Shown piece after piece: positions 1 to 7,837 of a DNA stretch of 45,285 bases; the first letter of the stretch is position 1; every line of letters begins with the position of its first letter. The notes beneath the pieces were generated by a model. The model worked only from the letters and a program-made list of their open reading frames with translations, did not search any database and was not told the origin of the DNA. A program made the position numbers and the translations under genes. Origin of the DNA: Metabacillus bambusae (lineage in GTDB: Bacteria; Bacillota; Bacilli; Bacillales; Bacillaceae); contig NZ_JAGDEL010000037.1 of assembly GCF_017497975.1 (NCBI RefSeq), positions 1 through 45,285 on the forward strand, given 5' to 3'.

Positions 1-125
1 GTTTACTATAACAATTACCGTTATCAATGGAATTTAAAAAAGATGACCCCTAACCAATATAGGAATCATCTTCTAGTTGCGTGACTCTTTTTTTCTTGTG
101 TCCTTGACACGGGTGCCAGTTTAAA
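1..125. repeat. Left terminal inverted repeat (edge of a repetitive element)
   Basis: These 125 bases are the exact reverse complement of positions 45160-45284, and identity stops abruptly at base 126. The segment contains a hairpin (arms AGATGA and TCATCT near 40-72) and ends in GACACGGGTGCCAGTTTAAA. Contigs commonly stop inside repeats, so the simplest reading is the edge of an insertion sequence present in at least two copies. No transposase is visible inside the window, so the family cannot be named. Confidence 0.85.
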
Positions 126-404
126 TAACCCACTCCTTTTTATTATGTGGATAACCATTTCGAGAAATGTGGATAAGTTTATTTAAAAATTGTGAATATT
201 GTTAATAACTTGTTAATATCTCCAGTAATCGTTTTCACTTTATCCACACTTTTATCCCCTTTGCATAATCATCCTAACCTAATAGGCTGTGGATAGTGTT
301 AATAACTTTTCACATTGTTTACTTTTTTCACAATTAATACTCCTTTTTCATAAACTATAACGTATTGGTTTGTACTATCATTAAATGACAGGGGTGTTTA
401 TTAG
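126..404. promoter_or_regulatory. AT-rich intergenic region with a DnaA-box cluster
   Basis: Three perfect DnaA-box 9-mers (TTATCCACA or its complement) lie at about 146-154, 168-176 and 240-248. A one-mismatch copy is at 288-296 and weaker matches lie near 190 and 251. Very AT-rich stretches with GTTAATAACTT (about 200 and 298) sit between them. This resembles the box spacing of a Bacillus origin or a DnaA-binding cluster, but dnaA and dnaN are absent. An RBS-like AGGGGTG at about 390 serves the gene starting at 405. Confidence 0.55.
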
Positions 405-1490
405 TTGGCATACGAGATCACTCGAGATTATATTCGTACTGGTAATTCTCGGTCTGGACAACGCATTGGGACTGTACGCTTTATTGTCAGTCATGATACT
501 GGAAATCCAGGCTCTACAGCCTATGGTAATCGCAACTATTTCGATAATCAGCAACCTTCCGCATCAGCACACACCTTTATAGATGATAAATATATACTTG
601 AAATAATTCCTTTAAGCGAGAAAGCTTGGCATGTTCGTTCAAATGTAACAGGTGACAATAGTCGATATGGTGCTAATTCAAACGATGCTGCCATTGGAGT
701 AGAATTGTGTCACGGTGGAAAAATTAATTTTCAACAAGCCTACAATCGCTATGTTTGGTATCACGCATATCTATGTGACAGATTTAATCTAAATCCGAAC
801 TCTGATATTGTTGCACACGCAACTTTAGATCCCTCAAGAAGAACAGATCCAATAAATATATTAAGAACACACGGAATTTCCTGGTCTATGTTTATCGATG
901 ATGTTGCTGAAGCTCTTCGGAACTTCAACGGAGCAACTCCATTAGCTCCTGCTGCACCATCAGCACCTTCAAAACCACAGACATCTAAGCCACCTGCTTC
1001 AGTAGTTAAAGGTACAACTGTTTCATTACCAATTAGCGAAGGAGATTCTGGTCCCTTTGTTCGTGATATTCAACAAGAATTAATTAAAGCTGGATACAGA
1101 CTTCCCCGATTTGGAGCAGATGGAAAATTCGGAGAAGAAACTGAGAATGCTGTTATGAAATTTCAAAAAGATAATAATTTGTCTGTGGATGGTTTGGTTG
1201 GACCTGTTACTTTAAATCGACTACAAGAAGTTAATCATCAAAGAGTATCTGCCTCAGATTTCCCATTACCATCAGGTGTTTATCGCCGTGGAGATCAAGG
1301 AAACGCAGTCAAACAAATTCAAAGAGCTTTAAAACAAATAAATTTTAATCCCGGATCAATCGATGGCATCTATGGACCAAATACGGAAGATGCCGTAAAA
1401 AGATTTCAATCTATGTATAAAGCACTAGCTGACGATGGTATTTATGGACCGAATACACGAAAATATATAAGAATGGAATTAGATGATTAG
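405..1490 (+). CDS. N-acetylmuramoyl-L-alanine amidase with two peptidoglycan-binding domains
   Basis: Cleaves the bond between N-acetylmuramic acid and the L-alanine of the peptidoglycan stem peptide. Residues 15-165 form an Amidase_2 (PGRP-like) domain; likely zinc ligands are H30 (in SHDTGN), H138 and D148 (in HATLDPSRRTDP). A Pro/Ala/Ser linker at about 178-200 leads to two PG_binding_1 repeats (about 211-275 and 288-355, both with the D-G-x-x-G-P-x-T motif). There is no signal peptide, as in the phage-type enzymes XlyA and CwlA of B. subtilis, which need a holin or lysis for release. No holin or other phage gene is nearby, so it is either a solitary domesticated lysin or a mother-cell lysis or sporulation enzyme. 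The TTG start is chosen because AGGGGTG lies 8 nt upstream. Confidence 0.85.
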   Translation: MAYEITRDYIRTGNSRSGQRIGTVRFIVSHDTGNPGSTAYGNRNYFDNQQPSASAHTFIDDKYILEIIPLSEKAWHVRSNVTGDNSRYGANSNDAAIGVELCHGGKINFQQAYNRYVWYHAYLCDRFNLNPNSDIVAHATLDPSRRTDPINILRTHGISWSMFIDDVAEALRNFNGATPLAPAAPSAPSKPQTSKPPASVVKGTTVSLPISEGDSGPFVRDIQQELIKAGYRLPRFGADGKFGEETENAVMKFQKDNNLSVDGLVGPVTLNRLQEVNHQRVSASDFPLPSGVYRRGDQGNAVKQIQRALKQINFNPGSIDGIYGPNTEDAVKRFQSMYKALADDGIYGPNTRKYIRMELDD

Positions 1491-1573
1491 TTCTTAAAAA
1501 TATCATGTATAACTATCATCAAAGCGACATAAAGTATTATTACAACTTAGAACTTACACCATGTTACAAGAAA

Positions 1574-1603
1574 GCACGCTACTCATATAGAGTGGCGTGT
1601 TTT
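1574..1603 (+). terminator. Rho-independent terminator after the amidase gene
   Basis: A 10-bp stem (CACGCTACTC with GAGTGGCGTG, one G-T pair) and a 5-nt loop are followed by TTTT. It lies about 85 bases after the amidase stop codon. Confidence 0.75.
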
Positions 1604-1724
1604 ACTTCATTACCCAAACTAAAGCACAAGCCTTTGTTTAGTAAAGAACACTAGTCTCATGGCGCTGGAGCGGGACCCCGAAGCATTTTCCACAGTTCAT
1701 GAATTTTTAACAAGAACAAAAGCA

Positions 1725-1830
1725 CAAGCGCCTTGAACAGCCTCGGGCAAATAAGACGCTTAAGCATAGAAGGTGTTCTTTACCTTCAATTCTTAAGTGG
1801 CTTATGACCTCGAGGGGCTAGGCGCTGGAG
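1725..1830 (+). repeat. Dispersed hairpin repeat, copy A (GCGCC-type)
   Basis: An imperfect palindrome runs from AAGCGCCTTG to GGGGCTAGGCGCTGG, with an inner stem CTTAAG/CTTAAG and a loop containing TTTACCTTCAA. It is the same element as 39502-39605. A fragment of the right end of a further copy lies just upstream (about 1659-1706: GGCGCTGGAGC followed by TTTTCCACAG). The rest of the 1491-1928 gap holds terminators and no convincing gene. Confidence 0.75.
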
Positions 1831-1885
1831 CTGGATGCCAAGCGCTTATCCACAGTACAAGAATTTTATAATTTCCTAGACGATA

Positions 1886-1928
1886 AAAAAGCTTGAAGGT
1901 CTGACAAAATGTATCAGACCCCTCAAGC
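1886..1928 (-). terminator. Terminator of the yfmL transcript
   Basis: On the minus strand a long stem (GCTTGAGGGGTCTGA with TCAGACCTTCAAGC) is followed by TTTTTT. It starts at the helicase stop codon. Confidence 0.8.
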
Positions 1929-3062
1929 CTATGCTTCAACTAATTCACCTTTATATAATCTGTTCTTTTTAAGCGTTATACTTAGCTCATTTGCCAATTT
2001 CTTCAATTCTCTTACTTCTCGTTCTGTTACAATTGATACAACTGTTCCGGAAGCACCTTGTCTCCCTGTTCTTCCTGAACGATGAACATACTGTGATGCA
2101 CTAGTTGGAAGATCAAAATGGATTACATGAGAAAGGCCAACGATATCTAAGCCTCTTGCAGCTACATCTGTTGCAAGAAGAAGTCCTTGTGTATCTGTTC
2201 TTAAGCTTTTTAAAGCCGCTTCTCTCTCTTCTTTTTTCGTATCACTATGCAGGAGGTGTAAGTCAACTCCCTTAAATTCTAATTTTTCAGCGAGAACATC
2301 TAGACTGCCAATATCTTTTACAAAACCTAATGCTTTCATTCGAACTGTTTTGGCTAATCTTTCTAAAATGGTTATCTTTTCTCTCTGCTCACATACAAGA
2401 TACACATGCTCAACATCACCTACAGGCACTTCTTCTAAGCCAACTTTTATGATCTCAGGATTACTTTTCATAAGATCTCTTGCCTTTGATTCTGTGCTTT
2501 CATTTAAGGTAGCTGAAAACAAGACTACTTGCCGTTCATTCAACGTTGTTTTAATAATATCTTTCATTGTATTTTTATGTTCAGGAGTGAGTAGCTGATC
2601 CCCCTCATCTAATACAATTGTTTTCACTTCATGCATTTTTAACTTTTTCAATTTAATCAATTCATGAATTCTTCCTGGCGTTCCGACAACTACTTGGGGG
2701 CTTTTCTTTAGCTTCTCAACTTGTCGTTTAATATTTGCACCACCAATAAAAGAAGCACTTGTTAATCCGCTACCTTCAGACCACTTTTTAATTTCATCAA
2801 AGATTTGCATAACAAGTTCTCTTGATGGGGCAAGAATCACGATTTGCGCATTCTTCTTTTTTGCATCAATATTATTTAACAATGGTAATACATATGCTAG
2901 TGTTTTTCCTGTCCCAGTTGGAGATTCAGCAATAACATCCTTCCCTTCTAAAATGAGGGGAATTGTTTTTATTTGAACCGCAGTTGGCTCTTGAAAATTT
3001 GCCTTGTCCCAATTCGTTTGAAGGAATGGTTTTATATCCGTTAAAAAATTCGCTTGTGTCAT
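1929..3062 (-). CDS. yfmL: DEAD-box ATP-dependent RNA helicase YfmL
   Basis: ATP-driven RNA unwinding; B. subtilis YfmL is linked to ribosome assembly and cold growth. Two RecA domains without extensions: motif I AESPTGTGKT at 45-54, Ia PSRELV at 79-84, Ib TPGR at 128-131, motif II DEGD at 152-155, motif III SAT at 183-185, motif V RGLD and motif VI HRSGRTGRQG near 330. The length of 377 residues matches YfmL (about 376). Motif II reads DEGD rather than DEAD, a change that keeps the two acidic catalytic residues. It is a single gene with its own terminator and convergent with the amidase gene. Among Bacillus DEAD proteins the short, tail-less form fits YfmL best. Confidence 0.88.
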   Translation of the reverse strand: MTQANFLTDIKPFLQTNWDKANFQEPTAVQIKTIPLILEGKDVIAESPTGTGKTLAYVLPLLNNIDAKKKNAQIVILAPSRELVMQIFDEIKKWSEGSGLTSASFIGGANIKRQVEKLKKSPQVVVGTPGRIHELIKLKKLKMHEVKTIVLDEGDQLLTPEHKNTMKDIIKTTLNERQVVLFSATLNESTESKARDLMKSNPEIIKVGLEEVPVGDVEHVYLVCEQREKITILERLAKTVRMKALGFVKDIGSLDVLAEKLEFKGVDLHLLHSDTKKEEREAALKSLRTDTQGLLLATDVAARGLDIVGLSHVIHFDLPTSASQYVHRSGRTGRQGASGTVVSIVTEREVRELKKLANELSITLKKNRLYKGELVEA

Positions 3063-3333
3063 GAAAAGCTATCTCCTTTACCTAACAAAATTCGTTATCT
3101 TCACGATGATAAACTACTAATAAAAATCATGTAGTCTTCTCGTTATTTTATAATTTGCTTGCTCTAGCAAAACCGATTTTTAACTATTGGTCACCCTTTT
3201 AGGTGCTGGGAGCTTCACTGCCCGTTAAGGATGGGATAAACAGAATAAAAGTCAACCATTATAGTACAGCTAAATAGCAATAAAAGCAAAGGGATTCTAT
3301 AACGCAACAAAATCTATGTATGATTTTAGAACC

Positions 3334-3873
3334 TCACGATTTCTCAAAAAGATAAAGAACGCCATTTTTTGCCCTAGTAATTTTAGGACCTCTAAAACCA
3401 TTTTTAACAAGGTATTTCTGAATATATATCATTAATGCACCATGACTAACAATTAGGATATTCTCATCTTCATTTTCTATTGCCTTTTTTACAACATATT
3501 CAATTCGACTTAATACATCAACTTTCTTTTCCTGTTGCGATTTATGATTCACCATCCATGCGAGTCTTATTAAAAGCATCCATAAAGGAAATGGCATTTT
3601 CACATTTCGTTTAAATAATGGATAAATAGGTATTTCTCTCAATTCCTTCATTATTTCTATGTCACCTTTAAAGATCTGCCTTGCTGTTTTCTCGGCTCTA
3701 TACAAGTCACTTGAAAAACATCTATCCCATGTCGGCCCTTTCAAATTGACTTCTTTACCTTCTATATCTGAAGAATCATATTCCTGTATCCATTGAAATA
3801 GCATTTCTTGAGTTAAACTAGCGCTTGGATAACCTTTCATAACCTTTAAATGTCGAACTAAACCAATTTTCAT
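3334..3873 (-). CDS. Histidine phosphatase family protein
   Basis: Phosphoglycerate-mutase-like fold of 179 residues. R7-H8 (VRHLKV) supplies the nucleophilic histidine, R59 lies in the DLYRAEKTA segment, E80 is in the LREIPIY stretch, and H144 in VSHG is the second catalytic histidine. The usual RHG reads RHL here, a tolerated variant. The substrate cannot be inferred; relatives include small phosphatases acting on sugar phosphates, nucleotides or cobalamin precursors. It appears monocistronic, with 270 bases to yfmL and 640 bases of repeat-rich DNA on the other side. Confidence 0.75.
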   Translation of the reverse strand: MKIGLVRHLKVMKGYPSASLTQEMLFQWIQEYDSSDIEGKEVNLKGPTWDRCFSSDLYRAEKTARQIFKGDIEIMKELREIPIYPLFKRNVKMPFPLWMLLIRLAWMVNHKSQQEKKVDVLSRIEYVVKKAIENEDENILIVSHGALMIYIQKYLVKNGFRGPKITRAKNGVLYLFEKS

Positions 3874-4079
3874 TTATTCACCTCAAAACAATATTTCGGC
3901 ATATTTCCCCAGAAATAATTATCATTCTGCAAATAAACAGAAAACACTGACAAATTATTTACTAGTTTTTTTAGAAAATAGACCTCAATATCCAAAATTT
4001 TTGATATTTCCCCTGAAACCTACACCCGATTTTTTCACCATTCACTTCTGCTTTTACTAGTATTCTATCTTTCTAGGCT

Positions 4080-4199
4080 TCTTGGCGCTTTGCACCTGTG
4101 GGTTCTCCCTTGGACTTTCACTCCCTTTAGGTGTCTCACGTATGTTCCAATCAACAAAGTGCCAGAATCAACAGTGAGCTTTAACTGAGTAAATAAATA
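4080..4199 (-). repeat. Truncated copy of a long dispersed palindromic repeat
   Basis: The reverse complement matches the left half of the repeat at 11379-11556 almost base for base (AAAGCTCACTGTTGATT, TTGGCACTTTGTTGATT-like, GTGAGAC, GTCCAAGGGAGA, ACAGGTGCAAAGC) but has no right half. It shares the 3874-4517 gap with the solo repeat at 4218-4300. No gene was found in that gap. Confidence 0.7.
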
Positions 4200-4217
4200 A
4201 GGCTCTTTTCTAAGAGA

Positions 4218-4300
4218 TTGTTGCTTTTAAAACAAAAACTAATTCAGGTTGATTGGAGCGGAAATCAACCACACCGCTTTACTTGGTTAATAGCAACAAA
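4218..4300 (+). repeat. Internally deleted (solo) form of the palindromic repeat
   Basis: The outer arms (TTGTTGCT and AGCAACAA) and the termini of the repeat at 43030-43200 are kept. GGTTGATTGGAGCGGA is joined directly to the right terminus AAATCAACC, and the roughly 80-base core is missing. The junction lies at the 8-mer GGAGCGGA, which occurs near both ends of complete copies. Confidence 0.65.
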
Positions 4301-4517
4301 GTTTGCGAAAACAGCCATAAATAAAAAGATTTACTCTTGTTGGATTTGAAAAAAATAGCTGACACATTTATACCTAATACTCTAGGATGTGAAATGTGAC
4401 AGCAATCTTTGTATTATCTAAGGCAGATATAATTTCTTAGGAAAGCGCGTTTACTCCCCTAGCCTATCCTTAATATATGTGAGTACGGGTTTGAAACCCG
4501 ACAGAGGCATTACTTTT

Positions 4518-5714
4518 TTATGACTGTTTTTTAATAATCGCCACTTTGAGATAGTTACCCTCTTTAAATTCCTTTATTGTCTTAAAGTCATTAGGAAGGC
4601 TAAATTCCTCAAGGATTTTGTATGTCTCCCCAGACGCTTTAAAAGCCTTTTCAATAAATCCTTTAAATTTACTCATTCCAAATGTGCTACAGTTGGAGGA
4701 AGCAACAATGATTCCATTTTTTTCTGTAATAGCTATCGCTTGCTTTAATAAATCCGGATAATCCTTACCTGCACTAAACGTATGTTTTTTTGAACGCGCA
4801 AAGCTTGGTGGATCGAGAATGACCATATCAAATGTTAATTGCTTTCTTACGGCATATTTAAAGTAATTAAAGACATCTTCAACAATAATATCGTGTGCCT
4901 CATGGTCTATTCCATTTACACTAAACTGTTCAATCGTCTTAGGTTTGCTGCGATTTGCTAGATCAACACTCGTTGATTTTGATGCCCCACCTAACGCTGC
5001 TGCAACAGAAAAAGCACCTGTATATGAGAATGTATTTAGCACATGCTTACCCTCTGAATATTTATCTCGAATCGTTTTACGCACATCTCTTTGATCAAGA
5101 AAGACCCCAACCATCGCACCATCATTTAAATAAGTCGCAAAATGAATTCCATTTTGCTTCACAATAAGGGGAAAATTAGCCCTCTCTCCTGCTACAAAAT
5201 CATCATCTTCTATATATGTACCTTTATCATCAAATCGTTTCTTTTCATATAACCCCTTAAAGCTCACTAGGTTTGTCAGCGCCTCAATCACATAGTCTTT
5301 AAAACGATAAATCCCCTCACTATACCAGCTCATTACAAAATAGCCATCATAATAATCAATGGTTAAGCCACCAATTCCATCGCCTTCACCATTAAAAACT
5401 CGAAATGCAGTTGTTTCAGGATCTTCAAAAAGAGTTTCTCTATAATCCAGAGCCTGTTTTATTTTCCCTTGAAAAAAAACTTGATTTATTTCTTCCTGCT
5501 TATTTCTTGTTAGAACCCAACCTCTTCCTTTGTTTTGCTTTCCATAATATCCTTTTGCAAGAAATTGATTTTTCTCATCAAAAAGATCTACAATTATTCC
5601 TTCTACTTTTAATGCTTCACCATTTTTAATTGCATCCTTATTTATAAGTGGATAACCTGATTTGAAATACTTTACAAAATCTGATTTCACCTGTAAGTTT
5701 ATTGCCTTAGCCAT
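4518..5714 (-). CDS. rlmI: Class I SAM-dependent rRNA methyltransferase (RlmI/YwbD family)
   Basis: Predicted 23S rRNA cytosine-C5 methyltransferase. The protein has an N-terminal PUA domain (about 1-85), a middle RlmI-like domain (about 90-190, with NDGAMVGVFLDQR) and a Rossmann methyltransferase domain with LNTFSYTGAFS as the SAM-binding segment and DPPSFARSKK as the catalytic motif. The 398-residue length matches B. subtilis YwbD (about 396). E. coli RlmI methylates C1962 of 23S rRNA; the exact target in Bacillus is inferred. In B. subtilis ywbE follows directly, whereas here ywbE lies 5.3 kb away across a sugar cassette. Confidence 0.85.
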   Translation of the reverse strand: MAKAINLQVKSDFVKYFKSGYPLINKDAIKNGEALKVEGIIVDLFDEKNQFLAKGYYGKQNKGRGWVLTRNKQEEINQVFFQGKIKQALDYRETLFEDPETTAFRVFNGEGDGIGGLTIDYYDGYFVMSWYSEGIYRFKDYVIEALTNLVSFKGLYEKKRFDDKGTYIEDDDFVAGERANFPLIVKQNGIHFATYLNDGAMVGVFLDQRDVRKTIRDKYSEGKHVLNTFSYTGAFSVAAALGGASKSTSVDLANRSKPKTIEQFSVNGIDHEAHDIIVEDVFNYFKYAVRKQLTFDMVILDPPSFARSKKHTFSAGKDYPDLLKQAIAITEKNGIIVASSNCSTFGMSKFKGFIEKAFKASGETYKILEEFSLPNDFKTIKEFKEGNYLKVAIIKKQS

Positions 5715-5796
5715 TTATTCACCCAATCATTCTTTTATTTAGGGATATGACCCCTTTCCAACTATTCCATCATACCCATTTTTGCTAGAAAAATAA

Positions 5797-5822
5797 AACC
5801 CCTCTTGTTATCAAGAGGGGTA
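5797..5822 (-). terminator. Terminator of the sugar-oxidation operon
   Basis: A perfect 9-bp stem CCCCTCTTG/CAAGAGGGG with a TTAT loop is followed, on the minus strand, by TTTTATTTTT. It sits just after the isomerase stop codon. Confidence 0.85.
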
Positions 5823-5830
5823 GTTTTAGC

Positions 5831-6799
5831 TTACACCCACCACATTTGTGATGGCGTTTCATTAATTAATACAGTTTTAAGATTTGTAACAGCACGTTCA
5901 AAGCCTTCATCAATTGACATGATTGGATCTTCGTGCTCAATGCTCACAACATAATCATAGTTATATGTGCGAAGTGCACTCATGATATCATTCCACTCAG
6001 TTAGGCTATGGCCACATCCAACAGATCTAAATGTCCAAGCTCTTGTTTGAACTTCTCCATATGGCTGCATATCTGTCAATCCATACATATTCACATTGTC
6101 TTGATCGATATATGTATCTTTTGCATGGAAGTGGTGAATTGCATTTTCTTTGCCTAAAATTTTAATCGCTGCAACTGGGTCAATTCCTTGCCACCAAAGA
6201 TGACTTGGGTCTAAGTTAGCTCCGATCGCATCACATGTTTCAGCGCGGAGTTTAAGCAATGTATATGGAGTGTGAACTAAAAATCCACCGTGTAATTCTA
6301 AACCAATTTTCACATTATGCTCCTGTGCATATTGGCCAACTTCTTTCCAATAAGGGATTAATTTTTCTTCCCATTGCCATTTTAATACATCGCCATATTC
6401 ATTTGGCCATGGTGTAACAGGCCAGTTCGGATATTTCGCATCTTCATTGTCTCCAGGTGTACCTGAGAATGTGTTAACAACAGGAACATTTAATAAAGAA
6501 GCTAGTTTAATTGTTTTTAATAATGTTTCATGGTGATCTTGTGCTAATTCTTTATCCGGAGAAACAGGATTTCCATGACAGCTAAATGCACTAATGATTA
6601 AGTCGCGTTCTTGTATCTTTGCTAAATATTCATTACGCTTTTCTTCACTCTCTAATAGAGTATCTAAATCACAATGTGTATTCCCTGGATATCCGCCTGT
6701 GCCGATCTCTACTGCATGTAGTCCAGAAGCCTTCACTCTATCTAGCATGTCTTCAAAAGATTTATCATTAAAAAGAACTGTAAATACACCTAATTTCAT
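5831..6799 (-). CDS. Sugar phosphate isomerase/epimerase family protein (TIM barrel)
   Basis: A xylose-isomerase-like (AP_endonuc_2) barrel of 322 residues. Metal-binding acidic and histidine residues are visible in IGLELHGG (Glu/His), NLDPSHLWW (Asp/His), HFHAKD (His/Asp) and VSIEHED (Glu). It is the last gene of a minus-strand unit with two Gfo/Idh/MocA dehydrogenases and ThuA, 13 bases after the preceding gene. Barrels of this family act as epimerases, dehydratases, or lyases on 3-keto sugars made by partner dehydrogenases, which suits this context. The exact substrate is unknown. Confidence 0.75.
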   Translation of the reverse strand: MKLGVFTVLFNDKSFEDMLDRVKASGLHAVEIGTGGYPGNTHCDLDTLLESEEKRNEYLAKIQERDLIISAFSCHGNPVSPDKELAQDHHETLLKTIKLASLLNVPVVNTFSGTPGDNEDAKYPNWPVTPWPNEYGDVLKWQWEEKLIPYWKEVGQYAQEHNVKIGLELHGGFLVHTPYTLLKLRAETCDAIGANLDPSHLWWQGIDPVAAIKILGKENAIHHFHAKDTYIDQDNVNMYGLTDMQPYGEVQTRAWTFRSVGCGHSLTEWNDIMSALRTYNYDYVVSIEHEDPIMSIDEGFERAVTNLKTVLINETPSQMWWV

Positions 6800-6812
6800 G
6801 GTATTTCCTCCT

Positions 6813-7832
6813 TTATTTTGTCACTTCAGCAGATTTATAAATTTGATCGATAATTTGTGATACCTGTAACGCTTCCTCTGGCTTGACCACAAGTTCAGCT
6901 TTTCCAAGACAAGTATCAATGAAGTTTTTAGCTTGGGCAAGACCAGGATCTTCTTCACCAGGTACCCAGGCTGCTTGACTATTCATAAGCATGCCATTTT
7001 TTGCTGTATAAAGTTCCAGTGGAAACACACTCAATCCACCTTCAACACCAGAAATACTCACGTGCTCTTGGTCATCTAAAATATTAGCTGCCCAAGAGGT
7101 TTCGAGTAAAAGTGATGCTCCATTTTCAAACTTAATATAGGCGGTAACATGGTCGTCTACATCAAATGTTTCATGGTCAAATGTTCCCCATTGATTAACA
7201 CTATTAGGAGTTTTACTTAATACATTATAGGTACTACCATTTACAGAAATATGTTTCGGACTACCCATTAACCAAATAGCTAAGTCTAGCAAATGACAGC
7301 CGTAATCAATTAAGCTACCTCCACCTTGAAGGGATTTATTCGTAAACACACCCCAGCCCGGTACCTTTCGACGTCTCAATGCTTGTACTCTTGTTACAAG
7401 TGGTGTTCCTACCTCTTGCATCATTTGTTTTGCCGCTTGAGAGTTCTTCATAAATCGGTAGTGATAGGCAATCGCTAGGACTTTATTTGAACGCTTTGAT
7501 GCCTCTAGCATTTCCTCACATTCTTCTGAAGTAAGCGCCATCGGTTTTTCACAAAGAACGTTCACACCAGCTTCTAATGCAGCAATCGTAATCTCTGCAT
7601 GAAACTTATTCGGTGTGCAAATACAAACAGCGTCTACTTTTTGAAACATATCACGATAATCTTCATACACGTTTTCAATATTATACTTAGCAGCAACTTC
7701 CTGTGCTCTTTCTTTATTTACATCACTGACTGCTGTAATTTCACAGTCTTCATTAAGTGTTTGAAAGGCTGGTATGTGACGTCCCTGTGCAATGCCTCCA
7801 ACCCCAATGATTCCAATTCGTAATTTACTCAT
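6813..7832 (-). CDS. Gfo/Idh/MocA family NAD(P)-dependent sugar oxidoreductase
   Basis: Oxidises or reduces a sugar hydroxyl using NAD(P). The N-terminal Rossmann fold shows IGIIGVGGIAQ, and the family signature CEKPMAL is near residue 97, whose lysine is catalytic. The C-terminal alpha/beta domain has GGGSLIDYGCHLLDL with the catalytic Asp/His pair. ATG at 7832 is preferred, preceded by GAGTG. A GTG nine bases upstream overlaps the previous stop codon and is a less likely start. The spacing is 5 bases to the preceding paralogue, so the two are translationally coupled. Confidence 0.82.
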   Translation of the reverse strand: MSKLRIGIIGVGGIAQGRHIPAFQTLNEDCEITAVSDVNKERAQEVAAKYNIENVYEDYRDMFQKVDAVCICTPNKFHAEITIAALEAGVNVLCEKPMALTSEECEEMLEASKRSNKVLAIAYHYRFMKNSQAAKQMMQEVGTPLVTRVQALRRRKVPGWGVFTNKSLQGGGSLIDYGCHLLDLAIWLMGSPKHISVNGSTYNVLSKTPNSVNQWGTFDHETFDVDDHVTAYIKFENGASLLLETSWAANILDDQEHVSISGVEGGLSVFPLELYTAKNGMLMNSQAAWVPGEEDPGLAQAKNFIDTCLGKAELVVKPEEALQVSQIIDQIYKSAEVTK

Positions 7833-7837
7833 CGTAA

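Noticed and set aside
405-1490. Prophage remnant suggested by the phage-type amidase
   Set aside because: No holin, tail, integrase or other phage gene is adjacent; similar amidases occur as solitary chromosomal genes.
3905-3935. Possible Fur box (AATAATTATCATTCT) upstream of the histidine phosphatase
   Set aside because: Only one half matches the 7-1-7 consensus, and no iron-related gene is adjacent.
4478-4510. Hairpin CGGGTTT/AAACCCG resembling a tRNA T-arm
   Set aside because: The loop is one base, there is no cloverleaf around it and no acceptor stem.
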